Shown one piece after another: positions 47,457 to 56,453 of a DNA stretch of 64,000 bases. The notes under the pieces are model-generated. The model searched no databases. It was given only the letters and a program-made list of their open reading frames with translations, and had not been told where the DNA came from. Source of the DNA: Palsa-506 sp963709075 (GTDB lineage Bacteria > Actinomycetota > Actinomycetes > Streptosporangiales > Streptosporangiaceae); contig CAVPUY010000005.1 in assembly GCA_963709075.1 (NCBI GenBank), positions 558,001 through 622,000 of the forward strand, given 5' to 3'. The translations under genes and the position numbers were made by a program. Each line of letters begins with the position of its first letter. Position 1 is the stretch's first letter.

Positions 47457-49175
47457 CTAGCCGACGGCGATCCGCAGCTCCTCGGTAAACCGCTGATACT
47501 CGAAGAGCTCCTGCTCGATCGGCGGCACGACCAGCTCGCTGGCCACCGCGGCCAGCCGGGATCGCATGGCCGCCTCGACGCGTTCTTGCTCTCGCTCGGC
47601 AGCAACCCGCACCAGGTTCATGGAGCCTGATGCGGTCAGCCAGCCCAGCAGCAGGATCGCCGCGATCATGAGGCCGATCCAGGGCAGCAGCGAGACGTCG
47701 TCGAACAACCGGGACGGGACGTGGCCGACCGCGTGGAACACGCCGAACGCGACGATCACGCCGAGCCAGGCCACGCCCACGATGACGCAGCCGAGCAGCA
47801 GCCCCTGCCAGGCGCCGACGAGGCGCCACCAGCCGGCGATCTCGTTCTCCGCAGGCAATGCCTCTCCCATCGCCGCGCCGAGCGCGCCAGGGATGTCCGC
47901 TGCCGTCGAGCGTGCTGCCGCCCGCACGGTCTGCGACCAGGGCAGCGGCAGCGGCGGGCCTACCTTGTCGGCCAGCGCGGTGAGGGCATTGTCGATCTCC
48001 GCCTGCTGCGCGCCGGACGGTCCGGCCGTCACGCTGCGCATTTCCTCCCAGAGCTTGCCCAGCCGAACCTTGCGCGCGGGATCGTGCCCGGTAACCCGCT
48101 CGGCGAGCCAGCCGACCGGCCAGCCGACATAGTCGAGAGCACGGAGCTCGCGCGCGCTGCGCAGCGACTCGCCCACGGCCGGCACCCCGGCCGCGCGGGC
48201 GAATGCGTCGGTCAGGAACTCCACCGTGCCATCGGGCACGGTGCTGGCCGGTGCCGCCGGGGAGCCCGCGGACCCCACCGGACAGGGTGGCCGCGGCTGC
48301 GTAGGGCGCGAATTTCGCGGCGAGCGTATCCACGTCCGCCGCGATCCGGGCGGTAGCGGCAGCGCCGCGCGGAAACCGCCCGGATCAGCAGCTTGCGGAG
48401 TTCGTCGATGCCGCTGCCGGTGACCGCCGAAGTCACGAGCACCCCGACGTCCTGCAGGTTCTCCGATTCGAGCAGCCGGCGGAGATCATTGACGCAGTCC
48501 TCGGACTGCCCGGCGGTGAGCCTGTCAGCCTGATTCAGCACCACCGCGATGACCTCGGAGTGACCGGAAAGGGGCACCAGGTAGCGGCGGTGCACTGCGG
48601 CGTCAGCGTATTTCTGCGGGTCGAGCACCCACACCATCAGGTCCGCGAGCCCGACCAGCCGGTCCACCTCGGCCGAGTCGCCCGGCTACCACTGAGTCAT
48701 GATCGGGCAGATCCAGCAGGATCAGCCCGGCCATCGCGTCCTCGCCGCGGTCGAGCGCGCTGGACCGGGCGTAGCGGTGCCTGCGCTGGACGCCGAGCCA
48801 TTCCAGCAGCGGCCCTGAGCCTGCCACCCCCCAGACGCAGGCGTGCGGATCGCTGGTCACCGGGCGGGTGACGCCCACCGCGGAAAAGTCCGCCCCGGCC
48901 AGCCGGTTGAACAGCGAGGACTTCCCGCTTCCGGTACCGCCGGCCAGCGCTACGACGGTATGCGCCGAGGACAGCCGAAGCCGCTGGTCGGCCTGGCCGA
49001 GCAGCTGCTCCGCGTCACTGAGCAGCTGCTCGCTGAACCCGTCCGGCCCCGACCTGGCCGAGCCGACCTCGACAAGCCGGGCCAGCGCGGCCAGCCGGTC
49101 AGACAGCGCGGCGCCCGGCGATCCGGCAAGCGTCCGGCCCGCCGGTGTCGCGGCGCCGGGTGACGTGCTCCTCAT
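47457..49175 (-). CDS. Dynamin-like GTPase with two membrane helices, three frameshifts
   Basis: About 571 residues once repaired. GTPase motifs: P-loop ALAGGTGSGKSSLFNRLAGA, G3 LDLPDHDSVVAG, G4 VVLNQADRL. The second half has two adjacent membrane helices (LLLGCVIVGVAWLGVIVAFG and LPWIGLMIAAILLLGWLTAS) and a helical end. Extra single bases near 48682, 48368 and 48274 break the frame; without them, VVAGDSAEVDRLVG, ARIAADVDTLAAKF and TLSGGSAGSPAAP read through. Its start overlaps the partner GTPase by 4 bp (ATGA). Paired dynamin-like proteins such as streptomycete DynA-DynB and mycobacterial IniA-IniC remodel membranes; equivalence is inferred. Confidence 0.8.
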
Positions 49176-50966
49176 CGCGCCGTCTCAAGCGCCAGCGCGA
49201 CCTGGCGGAGCTGCCCGGGCGAACCATCGTCGGGTATCCCGGCCGCGTCGATGACCTGGCCGAAGCGCCGCATCTCCTCGTTGAACAGCAGCGCGATCCG
49301 GTCATGCAGGTCGGCGCGGGCCTGGCCGGCCACGCCGCGCAGCGGCCCGGCGCCGAACAGCGAAGTCAGCAGCTGCTGCGGTACCGCGCTCGTGCCCGGG
49401 CCGGCCGGGTCGCCGACCGCGTCATCGCCGAGCAGGCCGATCGTCAGTACCAGCGCGAGCGGCTCCGCATCGAACGACACGACCCTGGCGATCGAGCGCT
49501 TGGTCACGTTCTCGGCCTCCACCAGGTGCATTACGTGATCCTGCCACGCGCTGATGGCCCGTGCCGTCCGCCTGGCCAGGTCCGGAGCCGACTTGCCAAG
49601 GGCGGCCGCCCCTTCCCGGCCGATAACGGCCATCCCGGTACGGTCTGGCTGGGACGAGCCGCCGTTGCCGTCGCCGAGCGCGGCCGCCTCGCCGAAGGTC
49701 AGCGCGGCTTCGGCGGCGAACTCCGAGGCATACTCGCTGCCCGGCGCCCGGCCGGAAAGCCCGGTGAGCAGCGGGCCGCCTGCCGGATGCTGGCGCCAGC
49801 GGGACACCGCATCCTCGGCGGCCCGGTCGGCGACCGCGGCGACGAGCGATTCCAGGCCAGAGCGCACGGCGGCCTTGAGCGCGCTGGCCCGGACCGGTAT
49901 CCGCCGCTTGCGCGGACGGCCGGGCGCGCCGCCGCCGCCGCACCTGGAGCATGCGCAGCAGGTCGCCGGTCCCGGCGAAGTCCTGCCAGCGGGCGAGGAT
50001 CTCACCGCGAAGCAGCGAGCCGTTCGCGGTGGCCTGGTCGATCTCGGCCAGGCCGGCTGCGTAGGCCTCGTCGACGGCGGACCGCAGCTCAGCGCGGAGC
50101 GTAAGCTGCGCATCGACCTGGTCGGCCAGGGCGGGAATCCGGGCACGGAAGGTATCCAGCACCCCGGACATCGTCTGGGTGAGAACCGCGACGCGCCGGT
50201 CCTCGCGGGCGGCGGTGTCCTCCAGCCACTCGCGGATAGGGCCGTAAATCTCGGCCGGGAGCCTGCCCTCGGTCAGCACGGTCTCCGGGATGACGAAGCG
50301 CTGGGTGTCGCCGAGCCCGTTGGCGGCCAGCATCGCGTCGAAATGAGCGGTGAGCTGCGCGGCGGAAGCTGGCGGTACGCGGGAGAGCACGATGCCCAGG
50401 GCAGCGCCACGGTCCCTGGCATACTGCAGCAGTTCCCACACCGCGGCGTCGGCATAGCGCGTCGACGTGGTCATGAACAGCCAGAGATCGGACGCGTCGA
50501 GGAACTGGTGGGCGAACTCCCGGTGCGCCTGCACGACGGAATCGATGTCCGGGGTGTCAAGCAGGGCCACTCCCTTGGGCATGCCCTCGCTGGAGGCCAG
50601 CACGAGCAGCCCGTCACGGCCCGGCATGGCCAGCCCCTGCTGACGGACCCGGGGCAGGGTCGGCAGGAAGACGTTCTCCGCGAACCAGTCGACCTCACTC
50701 GGGTGGCTGGCGAGCACCGGGCTGTTCGTTGTCGGGCGGCGGATTCCCGTGTTGCTGACCTGCTTTCCGACCAGGCTGTTCACCAGCGTTGACTTACCGG
50801 CGCCGGTCGATCCGACCAGCGCGACGAGCACCGGGGAACCCGACTCGCGCAATCGCGGGAGCAGGTAATCGTCGATCTGGCTCAGCAGCTTGCGCCGCTC
50901 GGCCCTGGCGTCCTCGACTCCCGGCCCAGTAAGGAAAAGCGGGGCATCGAGGATCTGGTGCCGCAC
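49172..50966 (-). CDS. Dynamin-like GTPase, upstream partner, frameshifted
   Basis: About 597 residues from GTG 50966. P-loop ALVGSTGAGKSTLVNSLVGK, switch RRPTTNSPVL, G3 ALLDTPDIDSV and a helical C-terminal half (EAENVTKRSIARVVSFDAEP). There is no membrane helix, unlike its partner. An extra base inside a CGG run near 49930-49940 breaks the frame; removing it joins MLQVRRRR to GAPGRPRKRRIPVRASALKA. The N-terminus is uncertain: family members usually begin earlier, and a 24-bp repeat array with an open frame lies directly upstream. It is co-translated with the downstream GTPase. Confidence 0.8.
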
Positions 50967-51060
50967 CTCGAGCAGCGCGGACTCCAGCCTGCGGGCATCG
51001 ACCCGCCTTGGGCTCCCCGGCGGGCGGCTCTGACTGGCCCGCCGTGCGGCCCGTCATCAG

Positions 51061-51180
51061 GCGCCTCGTGCGCGCCATGTCCCGGCGCCTCGTGCGCGCC
51101 AGCATCCGGCGCCTCGTGCGCGCCATGAGCTGTCACCTCGTGCGCGCCACGGGCCGGCGCCTCGTGCGCGCCGTGGACCT
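51061..51180. repeat. Five 24-bp tandem repeats
   Basis: Units of the type GCGCCTCGTGCGCGCCATGT start at 51061, 51085, 51109, 51133 and 51157 with period 24. They lie between the upstream GTPase and the precorrin-2 dehydrogenase/SUMT gene. On the minus strand one frame reads repeating GAHEAPD, so they may encode an N-terminal extension of the GTPase lost by an indel. Confidence 0.88.
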
Positions 51181-51266
51181 CAGCCCGGCCGCCGGCCGCC
51201 AGACACCGGCGAGCTGCCAGTCACTGGGCCGCCCTCCGTACCAGATCATTACCATGCGCGCGGCCG

Positions 51267-52561
51267 CTAACATCCGCAGGTACTCAGCCCAGGCAGGAAC
51301 GTGCCGCCCGGTGTCTCAATCGCCGGGCTGCTACATAGTTCGGCAATCTGCGCCGCGATAGTCACGACCTCACCCACTACCACGACCGCCGGGGGCCGGA
51401 TGCCCGCCTCGGCAGCATCGCGGGCGACAGTATCCAGTGTTGCGGTAATTTTGCGCTGCGTGGGCAGAGTACCGTCGGCGATTACCGACACGGGACTCTT
51501 CGGGTCACGACCATGCCGCATTAGTGCATCGGTGATGACCTGCAAATGCTCGGTCGCCATCAGCAGCACCAGCGTGGCCGCGGACGGAGCCGAGCGCCGC
51601 CCAGTCGACCGTGGAGCGCTCGTCACCCGGCGGGACGTGCGCCGAGATGACGTGAAACTCCTGGACCACCCCCCGGTGGGTGAGCGGCACCCCGGCCACC
51701 GCGGGCACGGCGACCGCGCTGGTGACGCCGGGGACGACCGTCACCGGGATGCCCGGCCTGCAGGCAGGCCAGGAGTTCCTCGGCGCCACGGCCGAACACG
51801 AACGGGTCGCCGCCCTTCAGCCGCACGACGAAGCGGCCCGCCGACGCCGCCGACACGAGCACGGAGTTGATGTACTCCTGCGCCATGGCCCGGCCACGGG
51901 GAATCTTGGCGGCGTCGACGATCTCGACATCGGCCGGGAGTTCCTCGAGCAGCGATCGCGGCGCCAGCCGGTCGGCCACGACCACGTCTGCCTCGGCGAG
52001 CAGCGCGCGGCCGCGCACCGTGATCAGTCCAGGGTCACCAGGGCCGCCGCCGACCAGGGCGACGCCGCCGCCGTGGCGGCGGCCCCTGCGGGCCGCCACG
52101 GCGCCCGAGCTCAGCGCGCTCACCAGCGCGTCCCGGATCCCGGCGCTATGCCGCGGGTCACCGCTCAGCACCCCGACCCGCACATCTCCGGCCTGTCCTG
52201 AGGCAGGCGTCCAGGCTCGCGACGCGGCGGCATCATCAGCCCGCACGCACCAGATGCCCGCTGCATCGGCCTCGGCGGCGGCGGCGGCGTTGACCGCGGC
52301 GTCGTCGGTGCAGGCGCAGACCAGCCACGCTCCGGCACAGTCGCCGGCCGCGTAGCCGCGGGCGATCCAGCTGATCCGGCCAGCGATAGCGAGATCATGC
52401 AGCGCCGGGCTGAGCTCAGGGGCGACGATGGCCACCTCGGCGCCCGCGTCGAGCAGGGCAGGCACCCGCCGGGCCGCGACGGTGCCGCCGCCCGCGACCA
52501 GCACGCGGCGGCCAGTCAGGCGCAGCGCCAGCAGGTAAGGCGCCCGATCGGTGGCGACCAT
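51267..52561 (-). CDS. Precorrin-2 dehydrogenase / uroporphyrinogen-III C-methyltransferase fusion, two frameshifts
   Basis: About 430 residues after repair. The N-terminal domain (RLTGRRVLVAGGGTVAARRV, DDAAVNAAAAAEADAAGIWC) is the NAD-dependent precorrin-2 dehydrogenase of Met8/CysG type. The C-terminal domain is SUMT: ALVGGGPGDPGLITVRG, VVRLKGGDPFVFGRGAEEL, GIPVTVVPGVTSAVAVPA. Together they convert uroporphyrinogen III to precorrin-2 and sirohydrochlorin. Extra single bases near 51753 and 51598, in C/G runs, cause two frameshifts. This is the last gene of the cobalamin cluster and supplies the substrate of CbiX encoded upstream. A CysG-like role in siroheme synthesis is also possible. Confidence 0.88.
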
Positions 52562-52704
52562 GACAGTCCCGCGCTCCTTCAATCCTGGCCAGGCCGGGAG
52601 GCGCGGGCCCGGAGCCGCCGTCCAGACGGCTGGCATCCCGTATCGTTCACCGGACCGCGCTTCCTACATCGTTCAGCAGGGGCCGTGCTGTCTCGGCAGG
52701 CCCA

Positions 52705-54391
52705 TCAGCCTTTGTCCGTAACGCCAGCCGAGTCGAACGTCGCGACGTCCCGCAGCGCGCGGACCGCGCTCTGCACGATCGGCAGGGCAAGCAGCGCCCC
52801 GGTTCCCTCGCCGAGCCGCAGCCCGAGATCGACAAGCGGCTGCAATCCCAGGTGATCGAGCGTAGCGGCATGCGCGGGCTCCACCGAACGGTGCCCGGCG
52901 ATGCAGCACTCGACGGCGCCCGGGTGCAGCGCGACGGCGGCCAGCGCGCCCGCCCCGGCGATCACGCCGTCCAGGATCACCGGAACCCTGAGGGCTGCCG
53001 CGCCCAGGATGAAGCCGGCCAGCGCCGCGTGCTCGAGGCCGCCGAACGCGGCCAGGACGCCCACCGGGTCACCGGGATCGGGCTGGTGCCGGGCGAGGCC
53101 CCGCCGCACGACCGCCACCTTCCTGGCGTGCGTGACCGAGTCGATGCCGGTGCCGTAGCCGGTCATCTCGGCCGGATCCCGCCCGGTGAACGCGCAAACC
53201 AGCGCGGCCGACGCGGTGGTGTTGGCGATGCCCATATCGCCGGTGAGCAGGCACCGGTTGCCGGCCGCGACCAGGTCACGGGCGATCTCGACGCCGACCA
53301 TGATCGCCGCCCGGGCCTGCTCACGGGTCAGCGCCGGGCCGGTGGTGAAGTCGGCCGTGCCGTCCGCGACCTTGCGCGGGAGCAGCCCGGGAACAGGCCC
53401 GAGCTCGGCGCACACGCCGACGTCCACCACCACGACCTCGGCGCCCGCCTGGGCAGCGAACGCATTGACGACCGCGCCGCCGGCCAGGAAGTTGGCGACC
53501 ATCTGCGCGGTCACCTCCTGCGGCCACGGCGTCACGCCCTGGGCATGCACGCCGTGATCGGCGGCGAACACCGCTACCGCGGCGGGTTCCGGCATCGGCG
53601 GCGGGCAGCTGCCTGCCAGCCCGGCCAGCCGGACCGATACCTCTTCGAGCAGGCCAAGCGAGCCGCGCGGCTTGGTCATCAGGTCCTGGCGTGCCCGTGC
53701 CGCGGACATCGCGGCCTGGTCCAGCGGCCTGATCGCGGCCCGCACCTCGTCAAGCAGATCCACTGCGTCCTCCCCTGGCATCCCGCGCAGGCCATATTCC
53801 TCCGCGTGCACGGCCCAGGACAACGGCCGCCTGCGCGCCCAGCCGGACAGCGCAAGCTCAGGCTCCGGGGCGAACCCCGTCACGTAGCCGAGGCACAGGC
53901 AGGCCACGACCGTCAGGTGAGCGGGCAGGCCGAGCTCGGCGGCGAGATCCCGCTCGGTGAAGAAGCTCACCCAGCCGACGCCGAGGCCCTCGGCCCGCGC
54001 CGCCAGCCACAGGCCCGCGACGGCGAGCACGCTCGAGTACGCGGCGGTCTCCGGCTGAGTGCGCCGTCCCAGGGTGTGCCAGGCCGCCCCTGGTCGGGTC
54101 ACAGGTGACCACGACGGTGAGCGGCGCCTCCAGGATCGCCTCGATCTTCAGCCGGTCGAACGCGGTCGCCCGGGCAGCGGGCAGGCTCGCCGCGTAGTCG
54201 GCCGCTGCCCGCGCCGCCAGCGCCTTGATCCGCTCGCGCCTGGCCCGGTCGGTGATCACGATGAAGTCCCATGGCTGGGAGAGGCCGACCGACGGCGCGC
54301 GGTGCGCGGCGGCGAGCACGCGGCGAAGGACATCGGCAGGCACCGGGTCAGGCAGGAAGCCCTGCCGGACGTCCCTGCGCTCTTCGATCAC
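52705..54391 (-). CDS. BluB-CobT fusion: 5,6-dimethylbenzimidazole synthase plus NaMN:DMB phosphoribosyltransferase, frameshifted
   Basis: The N-terminal 200 residues are BluB, which makes DMB from FMNH2 and oxygen: IEERRDVRQGFLPDPVPADV, AHRAPSVGLSQPWDFIVI, PETAAYSSVLAVAGLWLAAR and GVGWVSFF. The next 350 are CobT, which joins DMB to nicotinate mononucleotide: KPRGSLGLLEEVSVRLAGL, AADHGVHAQGVTPWPQEVT, GDMGIANTTASAA and the catalytic Glu of LRLGEGTGA. An extra base near 54088 (CCCC run) shifts the frame between them. The called GTG 54391 is probably too short: repairing one missing base near 54440 would extend the frame to ATG 54504, overlapping the cbiX stop and adding PAAQAYPAAERAAVYR. Confidence 0.9.
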
Positions 54392-54493
54392 CCGGTAGAC
54401 GGCGGCGCGTTCGGCGGCCGGATATGCCTGCGCGGCCGGGTCGCCGCGGCCGGGTCGCTCGCGGCCAGGTCGCCCGCGGCCGGCCCGCCGCCG

Positions 54494-55372
54494 TCAGCGG
54501 ACATGGACGTGACCGTCATCCTGCGGGTGCGCATGCGGTCGCTGTGCCGCGCCGACCCGGTGGGCCAGGCCAGGCAGCGCCGTCCGGTACGCGCACACGT
54601 CGCAGTTCATCCTGATGTCCCCGGTCAGCGCCTCCTGGTAGCGCTCGGCAACCAGGCCGGCCAGTTCGCCGGTATCGCCGAGTACCTCGGTGCAGCGCAC
54701 CCTGATTCCCGGATGCGCGGCGCCGTATGCCCGGGCCTGGTCAGCTATCCGGTCCGGCAGGATGCCGGGGAACAGGAAGTACCTGGCCACGATCACCTCG
54801 CTGGCGCCGAGCAGCCGGCATCGCTCCAGCCCGGCAGGGACATCAGGGCTGGCCAGCGACACGAACGCGGTTTCGGCGAACGCGTAGGCCCGGCCCTCCC
54901 AGAGCAGCCGGGCAGTCTTGCACACCTCGGCGTTGGCGTCCGGGTCGGTGGAGCCGCGCCCGACAAGCAGCACCGCTGGCGGCCCGGCGCCTGCGGGCCC
55001 GGCCTGGGCGGCGATCCGGGCGGCCAGCAGCTCGAGCAGCACCGGGTGCGGGCCGAGCGGCCGCCCGTAGCTCCAGTCCAGGCCCGGATGCCGGGCCTGC
55101 TCCCTGGCCAGCGCGGCCGGGATGTCGCTCTTGGAATGGCTGGCCGCCGACAGCACGAGCGGCACGGCCACCACCCGCCGGTGACCCCGCCGGATGAGCT
55201 CGGTGACCGCGTCCCGCAGCGGCGGGGCGGAAAGCTCGATGAACCCGCCGGCCACGTCGATTCCGCGCGGCGCGAGAGTGGCAGCGAGCCGCGCGGAGAA
55301 CGCGGTGAACGCGGCTACCCCGGCCGGGTCACGGGTACCATGCCCGGCCAGCAGCAGCGGCGCCCGGCTCAC
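54494..55372 (-). CDS. cbiX: Sirohydrochlorin cobaltochelatase CbiX, two-domain with metal-binding tail
   Basis: A 292-residue chelatase that inserts cobalt into sirohydrochlorin. Two chelatase domains follow each other: LLLAGHGTRDPAGVAAF with VLSAASHSKSDIPAAL, and LLVGRGSTDPDANAEVCK with ARYFLFPGILPDRIADQA. The C-terminal 40 residues carry CDVC and a His-rich end, HAHPQDDGHVHVR, plausible for an Fe-S cluster or metal storage as in other long CbiX proteins. The GTG start overlaps the cobH stop (GTGA). Early cobalt insertion marks the anaerobic-type pathway. Confidence 0.92.
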   Translation of the reverse strand: MSRAPLLLAGHGTRDPAGVAAFTAFSARLAATLAPRGIDVAGGFIELSAPPLRDAVTELIRRGHRRVVAVPLVLSAASHSKSDIPAALAREQARHPGLDWSYGRPLGPHPVLLELLAARIAAQAGPAGAGPPAVLLVGRGSTDPDANAEVCKTARLLWEGRAYAFAETAFVSLASPDVPAGLERCRLLGASEVIVARYFLFPGILPDRIADQARAYGAAHPGIRVRCTEVLGDTGELAGLVAERYQEALTGDIRMNCDVCAYRTALPGLAHRVGAAQRPHAHPQDDGHVHVR

Positions 55373-56034
55373 GGAGCCGCCTCGGCGGCGCCCGGCGGAC
55401 CTGACGCGGCCGTCCGGCCGGGCGCAGCCGGTTCCGTTGCCGCCCTGAGCAGGGCATTGAGCGCTGCCGCGGCTACCGCCGAGCCGCCTTTCTCCGAGAC
55501 GTTGGTCAGCGCCCGCAGCCCGCTGGCGCGCAGCGCGTCCTTCGCCTCGGCCGCCCCGACGAACCCCACCGGCAGGCCGATCACGAACGCGGGCTCCACC
55601 GCCCTGGTCAGGATCTCCTGCAGCGCGGTGGGCGCGCAGCCCACGACCCAGACGGCGCCGGGTCCTACCTCGCCGAACGCCAGCCGGACCGCCGCTGCCG
55701 CCCGGGTGATGTTCGCGGTACGGGCGAGCCGCTGGGTCAGCGGCTCGCCGATCTTGCAGACCACCGGGCAGCCGGTGATTCCGGCCGCGACCATGGCCAC
55801 GTCGGCGATGACCGCCGCGCCGCCGGCCAGCGCGGCCACGGCGGCGGCCAGCGCTTCCTCATCGCAGACCAGGTCCGTGGCATAGTCGAAGTCGGCGCTG
55901 GCGTGGATGATCCGCTCGGTCACGTCACGGCTGAACCTTGGCAGCCGGGAAAGATCGATGCGAGAACGCAGTATCCGGTAGGACTCTGCCTCGATCGGGT
56001 GCACGCCGCCGGGCGCAGGCGGGGGCCACGTCAC
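55369..56034 (-). CDS. cobH: Precorrin-8X / cobalt-precorrin-8 methylmutase
   Basis: A 221-residue enzyme that moves the C-11 methyl group to C-12, giving (hydrogeno)cobyrinate. HPIEAESYRILRSRID, IIHASADFDYATDLVCDEEA with the catalytic His, and FVIGLPVGFVGAAEAKDAL are diagnostic. GTG 56034 overlaps the ferredoxin stop (GTGA), and the gene overlaps cbiX at its end. The early-cobalt context means it acts as CbiC. Confidence 0.94.
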   Translation of the reverse strand: MTWPPPAPGGVHPIEAESYRILRSRIDLSRLPRFSRDVTERIIHASADFDYATDLVCDEEALAAAVAALAGGAAVIADVAMVAAGITGCPVVCKIGEPLTQRLARTANITRAAAAVRLAFGEVGPGAVWVVGCAPTALQEILTRAVEPAFVIGLPVGFVGAAEAKDALRASGLRALTNVSEKGGSAVAAAALNALLRAATEPAAPGRTAASGPPGAAEAAP

Positions 56035-56243
56035 CACGTCATCGCCTCCTCGGCAAGGAAGATCGCGTCGGCCGGGCAGATCTCGGCGCACTCGCCGCAG
56101 CCGGTGCAGCGGCCGGGCAGGACGGTCAGCGGCGCCGCCTCGCCGCGATCATGAACCGGGCGGATCGCGTGCTCGGGGCACGTTAGCAGGCACGCGCCGC
56201 AGCCCTGGCAGGCCGTCGTGACCACTGCCACGGCAGTGACCAC
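56031..56243 (-). CDS. 2[4Fe-4S] ferredoxin of the cobalamin cluster
   Basis: About 70 residues with two classical clusters: CQGCGACLLTCPEHAI and CTGCGECAEICPADAI. GTG 56243 gives the usual short ferredoxin; GTG 56231 and 56225 are equally possible, and the frame stays open to ATG 56468 through a 56-bp palindrome and 21-bp repeats, which I consider non-coding. It is co-translated with cobH. A role as electron donor to a cobalamin-pathway reduction, such as Co(II) to Co(I) or ring reduction, is inferred from context. Confidence 0.8.
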   Translation of the reverse strand: MVTAVAVVTTACQGCGACLLTCPEHAIRPVHDRGEAAPLTVLPGRCTGCGECAEICPADAIFLAEEAMTW

Positions 56244-56333
56244 CGTGGCCGAAGTGACTGCGGCCGCGGCGGGCCGGGGCCTAACCGCCGGGCCGGGTCC
56301 CGATTCCGGGCGGCGGGTCACCAGGAAGCGCAG

Positions 56334-56389
56334 GTGGTGGATCGCGCGATCGCGCACCTCCGGAGGTGTGCGATCGCGCGATCCACCAC
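56334..56389. repeat. 56-bp near-perfect palindrome
   Basis: Arms 56334-56361 and 56362-56389 pair over 28 bp with a single mismatch and no loop; the arm begins GTGGTGGATCGCGCGATCGC. It lies in the cobJ-ferredoxin gap, the only sizeable gap upstream of cobT in this cluster. It may be an intra-operon terminator or processing element, or a mobile palindrome. Confidence 0.9.
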
Positions 56390-56390
56390 A

Positions 56391-56453
56391 TTGGAATCCG
56401 TCCGGCCCGCGCTGGAATCCGTCCGGCCCGCGCTGGAATCCCTCCGGCCCGGT
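56391..56453. repeat. Three 21-bp tandem repeats
   Basis: GGAATCCGTCCGGCCCGCGC-type units recur with period 21 (GGAATCC at 56393, 56414 and 56435), between the 56-bp palindrome and the stop of the cbiG-cobJ gene. Read on the minus strand they encode GFQRGPD repeats if the long ferredoxin frame were used. Confidence 0.88.
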
